A DNA stretch of 64,000 nt. It comes from Halomonas sp. Bachu 37 (GTDB taxonomy: Bacteria > Pseudomonadota > Gammaproteobacteria > Pseudomonadales > Halomonadaceae). Under the pieces are notes generated by a model that was not told the origin of the DNA, ran no database searches, and was given only the letters and a program-made list of their open reading frames with translations. Below are positions 50,298 through 58,041 of the stretch, in pieces. The stretch is taken from the NCBI RefSeq assembly GCF_039691755.1, contig NZ_CP137552.1:1612001-1676000 (forward strand). Direction: 5' to 3'. The number at the start of each line of letters is the position of its first letter. Position 1 is the stretch's first letter. The translations under genes and the position numbers were made by a program.

Positions 50298-51202
50298 GCC
50301 GTCTCCCTCGTTTCCGCCGTAAGCCGGCGGTCACTTTGCCCCCACCAGTAGGCCACTCCTTCAGCCCACCCTAACGGCCCGCGCTGGCGTGTGCGATACA
50401 GCCCCTGAGCGCTGGGCTCCACGTCCAACTGGTGGCAGCCCCGGATCACTACCGCCTGGTCGACCGCCTCCAGCATGGGAATATCGTTGGGACCGTCGCC
50501 GAGCCCGATGGAAAGCGGGTGCTTGCCGCGCAAGGCGCTGAAACGACCGATCAGCCACTCCGTGGCATTGCCCTTGTCGGTGGCGACACCGATGACGTGC
50601 CAGAACCGTCCACCTCGGGTCAGGCGCAGGCCGTCTCCTTCCAGGCTGTGCCGAAAACGTGCCAAAGCCTCGTCGCTGTCCTGCCAGATCAGCGGCTCGC
50701 TGCCTTCACGCAAGCAGGCCAGCCGCGCTCCCTCGTCGTCGAGCCCCGTCAATTCCTTGACCTCGTCCAGCGAAAGCTCATCCATGCGGGTAAACGCCAC
50801 GCCGAGGCGTTGGCGCCAGACATCGAGTCGGGCATGAATGAAACCGATATCCACCCCGGTATGCTTGATGACCATACCGTCGCGTCCCGACCCGGGGCGG
50901 TCCAGGCGAGCATGACACCACGACGGTGGCAGCCCGATCACCGCACCGTTTTCAGCGATGAAGGGAGTCGCGGTGAGACCCAGCGCCTCGCGTAGCGGCA
51001 GCATTTCCGCGCGGGTCTTGCTGGTCACCGGGATCACCGGCACCCCCCACTCCTTGAGCCTCGCCAGCCATGGCTTGGCCGGCGAGAAGTCATAGCTATC
51101 GTGATCGAGCAAGGAACCGTCCAGGTCGGTCAGTACCAACCGAGGGCGAAGCGCCAGATCAGCCGGAGGAGCCGGCGCGGTGTGTGAAGTTCTTTTGTGC
51201 AT
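50294..51202 (-). CDS. gpgP: Glucosyl/mannosyl-3-phosphoglycerate phosphatase
   Basis: A 302-aa HAD phosphatase of the MPGP (YedP-like) family: motif I LVLTDLDGSLLDHD (Asp26, Asp28), motif II PVTSKTRAE, motif III near TDKGNATEWL and motif IV IGLGDGPNDIPMLEAVD. It would remove phosphate from glucosyl-3-phosphoglycerate produced by GpgS to release glucosylglycerate. Its coupling to gpgS supports glucosyl rather than mannosyl substrates. Upstream lie the 20-bp direct repeats. Confidence 0.88.
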   Translation of the reverse strand: MHKRTSHTAPAPPADLALRPRLVLTDLDGSLLDHDSYDFSPAKPWLARLKEWGVPVIPVTSKTRAEMLPLREALGLTATPFIAENGAVIGLPPSWCHARLDRPGSGRDGMVIKHTGVDIGFIHARLDVWRQRLGVAFTRMDELSLDEVKELTGLDDEGARLACLREGSEPLIWQDSDEALARFRHSLEGDGLRLTRGGRFWHVIGVATDKGNATEWLIGRFSALRGKHPLSIGLGDGPNDIPMLEAVDQAVVIRGCHQLDVEPSAQGLYRTRQRGPLGWAEGVAYWWGQSDRRLTAETRETA

Positions 51203-51255
51203 GGCGTCACCTTAATGGCCGATTTCTCGATACACGTCCCGTTGCGTATTCATCT

Positions 51256-51330
51256 CTTGTTCTCGAATACTCTTACCTTGTTCTCGAATACTCTACCTTG
51301 CTCTCGAATATTCTTTCTTGTTCCCAGGAG
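51256..51330. repeat. 20-bp direct repeats in the gpgP upstream region
   Basis: Copies of CTTGTTCTCGAATACTCT begin at 51256, 51277, 51297 and (partial) 51317, a period of 20-21 bp or about two helical turns. They lie 54-128 bp upstream of the gpgP start in a 333-bp gap (51203-51535) that otherwise holds the MotB-like terminator. They could be an iterated operator for osmotic or nitrogen control. Confidence 0.65.
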
Positions 51331-51473
51331 CTACTGGTTACGCGCGCTTTGCTACAGTAGTGAACATGTAGCAGTTAACATGCCAGGTGGGAAGAAACCC
51401 GAATAGAAACATCGATCCTGGCGACATCACGTTTCGTAGGAAAAGACGACGGTCGATCCTGGTCAGGATGGAA

Positions 51474-51501
51474 TAAAAAAACGCACCGATATGGTGCGTC
51501 A
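51474..51501 (-). terminator. Terminator of the MotB-like gene
   Basis: GACGCACC/GGTGCGTT-type stem around ATAT, followed by a run of T on the minus strand, about 35 bp after the stop. Confidence 0.88.
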
Positions 51502-51535
51502 TTAAGGAGTGAGCAAGACGCTCGGCCTAACTTGC

Positions 51536-52720
51536 CTACTCCACTTCAATGACGACTTCTACGCGGCGGTTGCGCGCACGCCCTTCCGCCGTGTCGTTGT
51601 CCGCCAGGGGGCGGGTATCGGCCAGGCCCACTGCTCGCAGGCGCTCGCTGTCCACTCCCGCGTCTACCAGGGCATGGACGATAGCGATGGCCCGTGCGCT
51701 GGAGAGCGCCCAGTTGGAAGGAAATTCCTCGGTGTTGATCGAGCGGCTGTCGGAGTGGCCCTCGACCGCCACTTCTCCTTCGTAACGCTGGATGGTCTCC
51801 ACCAGGCTGGATACCAGCTCGCGACCGTCATCGGTCAGCTCACCTTGGGCCGAGGGAAACAGCAAGCGATCCTGCACGCGCAGCTTGATGCCCTCCTCCA
51901 CCCGCGAGACTTCCACTCCCTCGAGATCCGGCAGGTAAGGGGACTCTTCCACGCGTTGAGACAACACCGGTGCCAAGGCCAGGGCGCCCGCCACCGCTTC
52001 GGGGTCCACTTCCTCGACATTGAGCGGTGCGCGGTCGGTCAGAACCACCATGAAATCCGCCAGCGGCGATGCCAGGTCGGTGTTATCCTCCAGCATCATG
52101 CGGGGTAGCGGTCTCGGTGCGGATACTTCTTCGGCAAGTTCAGGGCGCTCCGGGGGCAGAGCCACGAGAATGGGCTCATCACTCTCGGGAGCGGTGGCTT
52201 GTCTCAGGAAGGCCAGCGACTCGGGAACCGCGACCAACTCGCCAAAGGCGACCGGATACGTCAGCAGCGGCGATTCTTCCGGGGCCTGGGGCGAAGGAGG
52301 CGGCGCCGCTTCGGCAGTGACAGGCAGCGATGCCGGTTGCGCCAACAAAGGTGGCACCCAGGTGCGGCGCGGTGGCAGACCCGCCACGCCCAGCGCGGCG
52401 CTTACCGCCAACGGCGCGATCTGCCGGGAACCGGCCGGCGGCAACTCGAATCCCAGCCGCCCTCGGCGTGCCTGGCCCAGGGACTCGGGCAACGGCACTT
52501 CCAGCACCGGCTCCGGAACAAAGACGAATTCAGGCTCCGGCTCACGATTGAAAAGCGAAACATTCGCCGGGCCCGCAGCGGTGATAATGATCACGAAAAG
52601 CGCCACCAGCAGCGTCATGATGTCGATATAACTGATCATCCAGGCGTTGCCGCTTTCCTCCTCGGGATAAGCCGACAGCAGTGAATCGTGACGAGATACC
52701 CCGCGATGGTCTTCAAGCAT
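51536..52720 (-). CDS. MotB-like OmpA-domain protein with proline-rich linker
   Basis: A 394-aa protein. One membrane helix near the N-terminus has the MotB-type plug and ion-site motif WMISYIDIMTLLVALFVIII, with Asp at the position of the proton-carrying residue. A long Pro/Glu-rich linker (about 60-265) follows. The OmpA/MotB peptidoglycan-binding domain (about 285-390) has VEGHSDSRSINTEEFPSNW, LSSARAIAIVHAL and RARNRRVEVVIE. No motA lies beside it. It could be a second stator, or a cell-wall anchor for another TolR/MotB-type machine. SD is unclear. Confidence 0.85.
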   Translation of the reverse strand: MLEDHRGVSRHDSLLSAYPEEESGNAWMISYIDIMTLLVALFVIIITAAGPANVSLFNREPEPEFVFVPEPVLEVPLPESLGQARRGRLGFELPPAGSRQIAPLAVSAALGVAGLPPRRTWVPPLLAQPASLPVTAEAAPPPSPQAPEESPLLTYPVAFGELVAVPESLAFLRQATAPESDEPILVALPPERPELAEEVSAPRPLPRMMLEDNTDLASPLADFMVVLTDRAPLNVEEVDPEAVAGALALAPVLSQRVEESPYLPDLEGVEVSRVEEGIKLRVQDRLLFPSAQGELTDDGRELVSSLVETIQRYEGEVAVEGHSDSRSINTEEFPSNWALSSARAIAIVHALVDAGVDSERLRAVGLADTRPLADNDTAEGRARNRRVEVVIEVE

Positions 52721-52882
52721 GCAAGAATTCGCTCAACAAAACTAACCTCGTAAAATCGTCCCGGCAGCGGAACGGTGCATCAGCGGAAAACCCATGGGGA
52801 GCGCCACGAAACCCCGCGCTATCTTACTGGCTCAGTGGCGCCATTGACCACCCGGACGCTGACACCAGCGTCAAAGGAATGT

Positions 52883-52909
52883 TCAAGTTTCCTCCGGCGT
52901 GGCCGATTG
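52883..52909 (+). promoter_or_regulatory. Sigma-28 (FliA) type promoter
   Basis: TCAAGTTT (52883-52890), an 11-bp spacer, then GCCGATTG (52902-52909). The consensus is TAAAGTTT-N11-GCCGATAA, so 7 of 8 and 6 of 8 match at the exact spacing. It points at the lipoprotein/FlgO-like pair, giving a leader of about 110 nt. The rest of the 52721-53027 gap shows no gene. Confidence 0.65.
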
Positions 52910-53027
52910 TTTCAGAGCATGGCAGACTACGCTGCAATCGTCTTTTACTGATACGCATGCACTTGTGTCTGCATTTACGACCTATACATCGGCACTTACG
53001 CCGTCCTGATGCGAGAAGGAATCCCCG

Positions 53028-53840
53028 GTGCCCAAGTTACGCGCTTCCCTTTATTCATCCGTCTGTTTCCGCCCGTTCTCCTTCTCGGGCCTCGCCAAGG
53101 CGTCGCGGACTACCAACTTTCGCCCACTGGTGCGCAGTCTGACGTTGGGGCTCGCCAGTCTGGTCCTGAGCGGCTGCTTCTACGCCAACACTTCTCAAGC
53201 GCCGATTGCCGTCACCTATCCCTATACCGAGCAGCAACGCATGCAGGCCGCCCATCACTGGGATGTACTGGCGCGCCACGAAGCCAACGGTATCCTGCGC
53301 AACGAGCGTGTACGGTTTCTCAACCTGTATTTCCCCGATGGCAGCGAAGAGATCAACGGTTATACCTACCGCGGTAGCGGCGGAGAGTTTAAGCGCGGGT
53401 TCCGTTCCCTGCTAACCAGCGAGCTGGTCTCACGCGGTGCCGTGCTGACCACCCAGCCCCGGGTCAACGGTGCGCAAATCCATGTCGATGTGGAAGTGGT
53501 GGAACACCGCGATCGTGGTTTCATTCGTCCGCCGGTGGGTGCCTTTACCGCCTTGGCCGGGGGTGTCGCCGTCGCCACGCTGCCCATCAACAACTGGACC
53601 GAACCCGCTCTCGGGCTGATCCCCGCCGCCATGGTGGCCGATGGCATCAGCGGCAGCTGGACCAATACCGGTAACGAGGAGATCATCGTCACCACCCAGA
53701 TCGTCGATGACGAGCGCATTCTCTACTCCTCCTCCAACATCTACTACACCAATAGCGGCGATCGTCGTCACTATGCGCCGGAGCGCGTCAATTCGCGGCC
53801 TGCCCCGACTCCCACCGTTTCCGTCACCGACTCCTGGTAA
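53028..53840 (+). CDS. Predicted lipoprotein, unknown function, upstream of FlgO-like gene
   Basis: A 270-aa protein starting at GTG 53028 with AAGGA 7 bp upstream. An unusually long basic n-region leads to a hydrophobic stretch and the lipobox LVLSGC with Cys50. The mature part has no family I recognise. It contains FDGSE-like turns, a hydrophobic patch GAFTALAGGVAVATLP and a polar C-terminus. The stop shares a base with the next ATG (TAATG), so the two lipoproteins are translated together. With the sigma-28-type promoter it is probably a flagellar or motility accessory. Confidence 0.78.
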   Translation: MPKLRASLYSSVCFRPFSFSGLAKASRTTNFRPLVRSLTLGLASLVLSGCFYANTSQAPIAVTYPYTEQQRMQAAHHWDVLARHEANGILRNERVRFLNLYFPDGSEEINGYTYRGSGGEFKRGFRSLLTSELVSRGAVLTTQPRVNGAQIHVDVEVVEHRDRGFIRPPVGAFTALAGGVAVATLPINNWTEPALGLIPAAMVADGISGSWTNTGNEEIIVTTQIVDDERILYSSSNIYYTNSGDRRHYAPERVNSRPAPTPTVSVTDSW

Positions 53841-54445
53841 TGTTCATGTTTCTAGGTCATCACGCTTGCTTTTCTCGGCGGTTCCCCGCATTTCGACGTG
53901 GGCTTCGCCTGCTTGCCGGCGCTCTGGTCGTGCTCAGCCTCACCGGCTGCGAGGCGATTGGCAACCGCAACAACAACGTCAACCAGGTAGAACCACAACC
54001 CGACCTGCCGGAACTGGTCCAGGCGGCCGCCGAACGCATGATCGCCAATAACCCGGATATCACTCGCCACAGCCCGATGATCGCCGCCACCTTCGTCAGC
54101 ATCGATAACCTGACCCGCTCCTCGACACTGGGGCGCATCAGCTCGGAACTCATGGCCTCGGCGCTCGCCAATCACGGCATGCAGGTACGGGAAGTGAAGA
54201 TGCGCGACAGCATGTTCATCGAGGAAGAGGTCGGCGAGCTTATTCTGTCCCGCCAGGTGCAGCGCTTGAGCGCCCAGCACGGCGCCCGTTCAATCCTCAT
54301 GGGCACCTACGCCGAAGGGCAGGATTACGTCTACATCAGCACCCGCGTGGTGCGCTCGGGGGACGCCATGGTCCTCGGCACCGCCGAGTTCAAGCTACCG
54401 CTGAACAACAACACCCGCAGCCTGCTCGGCGGCGGAGGCTGGTAG
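53840..54445 (+). CDS. FlgO-family outer-membrane lipoprotein
   Basis: A 201-aa lipoprotein: basic start, hydrophobic LLAGALVVLSLTGC lipobox (Cys37), then a FlgO-like domain (ATFVSIDNLTRSSTLGRIS, ELMASALANHGMQVREVKM, SILMGTYAEGQDYVYISTRVV). In Vibrio FlgO is an outer-membrane flagellar-rotor-associated lipoprotein needed for full motility. Coupled to the upstream lipoprotein by TAATG. The tail is Gly/Asn-rich. Confidence 0.82.
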   Translation: MFMFLGHHACFSRRFPAFRRGLRLLAGALVVLSLTGCEAIGNRNNNVNQVEPQPDLPELVQAAAERMIANNPDITRHSPMIAATFVSIDNLTRSSTLGRISSELMASALANHGMQVREVKMRDSMFIEEEVGELILSRQVQRLSAQHGARSILMGTYAEGQDYVYISTRVVRSGDAMVLGTAEFKLPLNNNTRSLLGGGGW

Positions 54446-54458
54446 CACCCATCGCCCG

Positions 54459-54533
54459 CTAAAGCGGCCTCCCACCCTGACTCGAGCCTGGAAGCCAAAT
54501 GCCGGGTGTGGAGGCCGGCTCCGCCTGGCAAGG
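54459..54533. repeat. Dispersed repeat copy, left of the toxin-antitoxin pair
   Basis: CGCCCGCTAAAGCGGCC then CCTCCCACCCTGACTCGAG and GTGTGGAGGCCGGCTCCGCC. It is in direct orientation with the copy at 55240-55307 (most positions identical between 54468-54526 and 55242-55298) and inverse to the tandem units at 24.7 kb. Confidence 0.8.
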
Positions 54534-54562
54534 GGTCATCGGTGGCCTATGGCTTGATATAT

Positions 54563-54606
54563 GTCAACCACAGTTGACACTCTAATTATTGCCAACTAGA
54601 GTCAAC
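54563..54606 (+). promoter_or_regulatory. Operator and promoter of the toxin-antitoxin operon
   Basis: The inverted repeat GTCAAC-CACA-GTTGAC (54563-54578) overlaps a -35 TTGACA (54574-54579). A 17-bp spacer leads to TAGAGT (54597-54602). More half-sites (CCAAC, GTCAAC) sit at 54593-54606. This suits autoregulation by the antitoxin complex. The predicted start of RNA is at or next to the toxin ATG (54609). Confidence 0.6.
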
Positions 54607-54608
54607 TG

Positions 54609-54905
54609 ATGGTCGAACTCATAAAAACAGATGCCTTTGATCGATGGCTACACGGCTTGCAGGATACTCGGGCTCGCGCCAAAATCCTTACCCGTATCAG
54701 ACGCCTGAGCCTGGGTAACCCTGGCGACGTGAAGCCAGTGGGAGAAGGTGTCTCCGAACTGCGCATTCCCTACGGCCCCGGCTATCGCATTTACTATATC
54801 ACCAGGGGGCCTATTGTAGTGGTACTGCTCTGTGGCGGTGACAAAGCCAGCCAAATTCGTGATATCCACCAAGCCAAAACCATTGCCGCACAATGGAAGG
54901 AGTGA
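54609..54905 (+). CDS. RelE/HigB-type toxin (addiction module killer)
   Basis: A 98-aa RelE-superfamily protein of the HI1419 (TIGR02683) type: LIKTDAFDRWLHGLQD, ARAKILTRIRRLSLGNPGD, VGEGVSELRIPYGPGYRIYY and LLCGGDKASQIRDIHQAK are the usual blocks, with basic residues for ribosome-dependent mRNA cleavage. The toxin gene comes first, antitoxin second, 3 bp apart, as in this family. The start is the ATG at 54609; no SD is visible, consistent with a leaderless message. Confidence 0.9.
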   Translation: MVELIKTDAFDRWLHGLQDTRARAKILTRIRRLSLGNPGDVKPVGEGVSELRIPYGPGYRIYYITRGPIVVVLLCGGDKASQIRDIHQAKTIAAQWKE

Positions 54906-54908
54906 CAC

Positions 54909-55226
54909 ATGGCGTCCCGGCACGCGACGTTCAGTCATTACGATACTGCTGATTATCTGCAGACAGAAAAGGACGTAGTCGCCTACCTAGAGGCAGTAAT
55001 GGAGGAGAATGACTCCGCTCTTCTCGCCACCGCGTTGGGTGATATTGCCCGCGCGCGAAACATGAGCCAGCTCGCCAAGGAGGTGGGAATGAGCCGTGAA
55101 GGGCTTTACAAGGCCCTGTCCGGGGAAGGCAATCCAGCCTTCTCCACAATCAGCAAGGTGGCCAACGCTCTAGGGCTACGCCTGACAGTTGAACCACTTT
55201 CTCAGTCCGAAATCACTGTTGAATAA
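54909..55226 (+). CDS. HigA-type antitoxin with helix-turn-helix
   Basis: A 105-aa partner of the toxin, HI1420 (TIGR02684) type: FSHYDTADYLQTEKDVVAYLEAVMEE, then an HTH (about 50-95: MSQLAKEVGMSREGLYKALSG and PAFSTISKVANALGLRL). It should bind the toxin and the GTCAAC operator. AAGGAG lies in the toxin's last codons, 6 bp before the ATG. Probably a Lon substrate, as other antitoxins are. Confidence 0.92.
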   Translation: MASRHATFSHYDTADYLQTEKDVVAYLEAVMEENDSALLATALGDIARARNMSQLAKEVGMSREGLYKALSGEGNPAFSTISKVANALGLRLTVEPLSQSEITVE

Positions 55227-55239
55227 CGAACCAGGACGC

Positions 55240-55307
55240 GCCCTCCCACCCTGACTCAAGTTTGGAGCCAAATGCCAGGTGGGAGGCCGACTCCGCCGGC
55301 GAGGAGG
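55240..55307. repeat. Dispersed repeat copy, right of the toxin-antitoxin pair
   Basis: GCCCTCCCACCCTGACTCAAG and GTGGGAGGCCGACTCCGCC, in direct orientation to the copy at 54459-54533. The two frame the toxin-antitoxin operon closely. Confidence 0.8.
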
Positions 55308-55330
55308 CTTTCGAAAACAAAAGGTCGAAA

Positions 55331-55358
55331 AACAAAAAGGCAGCACAAAGGCTGCCTT
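55331..55358 (-). terminator. Terminator of the outer-membrane protein gene
   Basis: AAGGCAGC/GCTGCCTT stem with a 5-nt loop and TTTTTGTTTTT on the minus strand, 25 bp after the stop. Confidence 0.9.
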
Positions 55359-55382
55359 GATCAAGCTGTAGTACCTGATAAC

Positions 55383-56054
55383 TTAAAACGTATAGCTGAT
55401 ACCAATCAGCGCCACCGGGAAAACCGGCAACTTATCGATGTCATCCTTCAGGCTTGCTTCCTCGGCACGCATGTCATCATTCAAGGATGGATCCAGGTTC
55501 TCGAAGCCGTTGGTCGTGCGAAGCGCGACATCGACATTCGTCGCCACGACGCCGAACTCGGAGAAAAAGCCGAAGCCTTCCGTGTGCGAACTGCGCCATC
55601 CCCATCCCACATAGGGCTGGGTACCATCGGCTACGGTGGCCTTGCCCACCACAGAACCGATCTCCGCCGCCGAGTAGTTCACGCCATTCAGCTCGAAGGA
55701 GCTGCCATTCCGCGGTGTACCCGTCACATTAGCGTCGATATTCGGCAACATTGCGCCCGCAGAAATAAAGAATCGACCGCCGAAGGGGAAGTAATCGACC
55801 TTGAAGCTGGATGCCTTGAGACCGAACTCGGCGTCATAGTCGACATCGTCTTCCTCGAAATCAGTATCGAAATCCAGCCCATCCGTGTAGCGAGCCGACA
55901 ACGCCAGATTTTCGTGGAAGCGCCAGGAGAGATCACCGCCGAAGCCTGTGGTGCCGGCAATCGCGCCGACAGACACACGCTTTTCAAACGCGTTAACCGA
56001 TGTGGCCGCTGTTGCCAGTGCCAAGGTACCTGCAATAAGAAGTGCTTTTTTCAT
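55383..56054 (-). CDS. Outer-membrane beta-barrel protein, unknown function
   Basis: A 223-aa exported protein with a standard signal peptide (MKKALLIAGTLALATAATSVNA, cut before FEKR). Alternating hydrophobic strands (VSVGAIAGTTGFGGDLSWRF, LALSARYTDGLDFD, FFISAGAMLPNIDANV, FGFFSEFGVVATNVDVAL) and a terminal Phe (IGISYTF) are barrel features. The acidic loop DFEEDDVDYDAEF fits a halophile surface protein. No specific family identified. Monocistronic with terminator. Confidence 0.8.
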   Translation of the reverse strand: MKKALLIAGTLALATAATSVNAFEKRVSVGAIAGTTGFGGDLSWRFHENLALSARYTDGLDFDTDFEEDDVDYDAEFGLKASSFKVDYFPFGGRFFISAGAMLPNIDANVTGTPRNGSSFELNGVNYSAAEIGSVVGKATVADGTQPYVGWGWRSSHTEGFGFFSEFGVVATNVDVALRTTNGFENLDPSLNDDMRAEEASLKDDIDKLPVFPVALIGISYTF

Positions 56055-56232
56055 GTTTCCAATCGTTCTCTTGATTCAATGGTAAGCCGTCGCCCCGGCT
56101 GTTCCAGGCACCTCTATCTTGGTACCGATTAGCCTGCGATAGTATATAACTATCGGCATGGCTCATGGTGGAATTACTCATGCTTATTGATAATTATTTT
56201 TAACTAGGCCAGAAAACCTAATCCAGGTGGAG

Positions 56233-57675
56233 CTACTGCCCGGAAACCGGCAACAACACCTTTATGGCATGGCCGCGTCTGGCCGCCATCTTCTCGATTT
56301 CTTTTTTCAGCACCCGCCTCGCTCCATCATCGCCATGGACCAGACGCACCTCGCGGGGCCATTGGCGCATACGCTTGAGGAAGTTGAGCAGGTCGCGCTG
56401 ATCGGCGTGGGCGGAGTAGCCGCTGATGGTGGTAATTCCCGCATGGATATCGATCCGCTCGCCATCCAGTTCCACCCAGCCGCCTTGCGGGCCGTAGCGC
56501 TGGATATCCCGCCCCGGCGTGCCCGCGCCCTGGTAGCCCACGAACAGTACCTGATGGCGCGGATCGCCCAGCATCGCCTTGAGATAATTGACCACTCGCC
56601 CGCCGGCGCACATCCCGCTGGCCGCGATCACCACCGCCGGACGGCCGGTTTCCGCAAGGTAGCGCACGGTACTCTCGTGGGTGTCGTGGTCATCCACCGT
56701 ATACAGATTGTCGAAATCCAGCGGATGACGCCCCGCTCGCAAGCGGCGCTGCGCCTCGGCATCCCAGTAGGGTTTCAGCTGGCGGTACACTCGGGTAAAA
56801 CGCGCCGCCAAGGGCGAATCGACGATCACCTCCAGATCGCGCCACAGGGTGTCCCCCGCTCGCTGCGCTTGATGAATCACCCCTTCCAGCTCGTACAACA
56901 GCTCCTGGGTGCGGCCGATGCTGAAGGCGGGAATGATCACCGTCCCGCCGTTTTCCAATGCCCGTACGATAGCGGCTTTCAGCGCCTTCACCCGGTCCAC
57001 GCGATGCTCGTGCAAGCGGTCGCCGTAGGTGGATTCCAGCACCAGCACATCGGCGGCATAAGGCGATTTTGGTGCCGGAAGCAAAGGTGAATAAGGCGCC
57101 CCCAGGTCACCGGAAAAGACCACACGCTGCTTGCCACCCCGCACCCTGTCGTGCAGCGACACCTCGACATAGCTCGACCCCAGGATATGCCCGGCGCGCT
57201 TGAGCTTGACCCGCAACAGCAGCGTCTCGTCATTCACCAGGGTATGCCACTGGCCGTAATCCAGCGGCACCAGTTGCTGCTGTACCCGCTGCTGGAACTG
57301 CTCGATCAACCGGGCATCGCGGGTGAAGCCGATCTTCAGCGCATCCTCGATCACCAGTGGCAACAACAGCGCCGAAGGTTGCGAACACAGGATCGGCCCC
57401 TCGTACCCCGCCGCCAGCAAGTAAGGCAGGCGCCCGATATGGTCGATATGCACATGGGTCACGATCAGCGCCCGCAGCGTACTGATATCGAACTCGACCT
57501 GTAGCTGATCAAAGCCATCCGGCGCCGCATCCTCACCCTGGAACAGGCCGCAGTCCACCAGTAGCGAGTGGCGCTCGTTGGCCAGCAACTGATGGCAACT
57601 GCCGGTCACGCCCCCGGCGCCACCGTGATGAAGGAACTGCGGAAAGGTTGAGTTACGGCTGTCGCGGCGGCTCAT
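56233..57675 (-). CDS. MBL/beta-CASP-fold nuclease (CPSF73/YSH1-like)
   Basis: A 480-aa metallo-beta-lactamase protein with the HVHIDHIGRLPYLL zinc motif, GHILGSSYVEV, SGDLGAPYSPLL, a beta-CASP insertion (about 200-390: LESTYGDRLHEHR, PAFSIGRTQELLYEL, ASGMCAGGRVVNYL) and the C-terminal SGYSAHADQRDLLNF and VHGDDGARRVLKK. Bacterial members of this RNA-processing family are probable RNases of unclear target. No neighbour gives a clue. Monocistronic. Confidence 0.9.
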   Translation of the reverse strand: MSRRDSRNSTFPQFLHHGGAGGVTGSCHQLLANERHSLLVDCGLFQGEDAAPDGFDQLQVEFDISTLRALIVTHVHIDHIGRLPYLLAAGYEGPILCSQPSALLLPLVIEDALKIGFTRDARLIEQFQQRVQQQLVPLDYGQWHTLVNDETLLLRVKLKRAGHILGSSYVEVSLHDRVRGGKQRVVFSGDLGAPYSPLLPAPKSPYAADVLVLESTYGDRLHEHRVDRVKALKAAIVRALENGGTVIIPAFSIGRTQELLYELEGVIHQAQRAGDTLWRDLEVIVDSPLAARFTRVYRQLKPYWDAEAQRRLRAGRHPLDFDNLYTVDDHDTHESTVRYLAETGRPAVVIAASGMCAGGRVVNYLKAMLGDPRHQVLFVGYQGAGTPGRDIQRYGPQGGWVELDGERIDIHAGITTISGYSAHADQRDLLNFLKRMRQWPREVRLVHGDDGARRVLKKEIEKMAARRGHAIKVLLPVSGQ

Positions 57676-57773
57676 CGGCTCGCTCCTTGAGAGGAATGAA
57701 GCCTAATTATGAGCCGCCGGAGAAAGAAAACCTTGAGCTGGGTTGGTTAAATATCCAGTCTTTTGGAAATCCC

Positions 57774-57875
57774 AGATCGCCTCGCTGCGCTCGCGATGAC
57801 ACAAAAGACACCGTGCCCACCCGTGTCATTGCGAGGAGCGAAGCGACGCGGCAATCTCAAGCTCGCGATGACACA
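57774..57875. repeat. Palindromic repeat copy A, downstream of rpn
   Basis: Left arm GATCGCCTCGCTGCGCTCGCGATGACAC and right arm starting GTGTCATTGCGAGGAGCGAA are diverged inverted repeats. Copy B (59110-59212) has the same layout and orientation; copy C (60369-60421) is a right half. Confidence 0.82.
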
Positions 57876-57931
57876 TTTTCCTCGCTCGCTTCCACCAAGG
57901 CTACAACGGCGGTGCATGCCATTGCACCCAC

Positions 57932-57953
57932 AAAAAAGCAGCCGGTTGGCTGC
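57932..57953 (-). terminator. Terminator downstream of rpn
   Basis: GCAGCC-GGTT-GGCTGC hairpin followed by TTTTTT on the minus strand, 90 bp beyond the rpn stop and inside the repeat-bounded segment. The 57676-58041 gap holds this and repeat A, and no gene. Confidence 0.85.
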
Positions 57954-58041
57954 CTTGGCGCTAGTGTCTACTCGGCGCGGCTGAACGGGCTTACGCTACA
58001 AGTCGTATCGGACGCTATCGAGAACCTTGTCCCACCGGGCA

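Noticed and set aside
51256..51330. Possible CRISPR array
   Set aside because: The units are contiguous at a 20-bp period with no spacers, and no cas gene is near. They are simple direct repeats.
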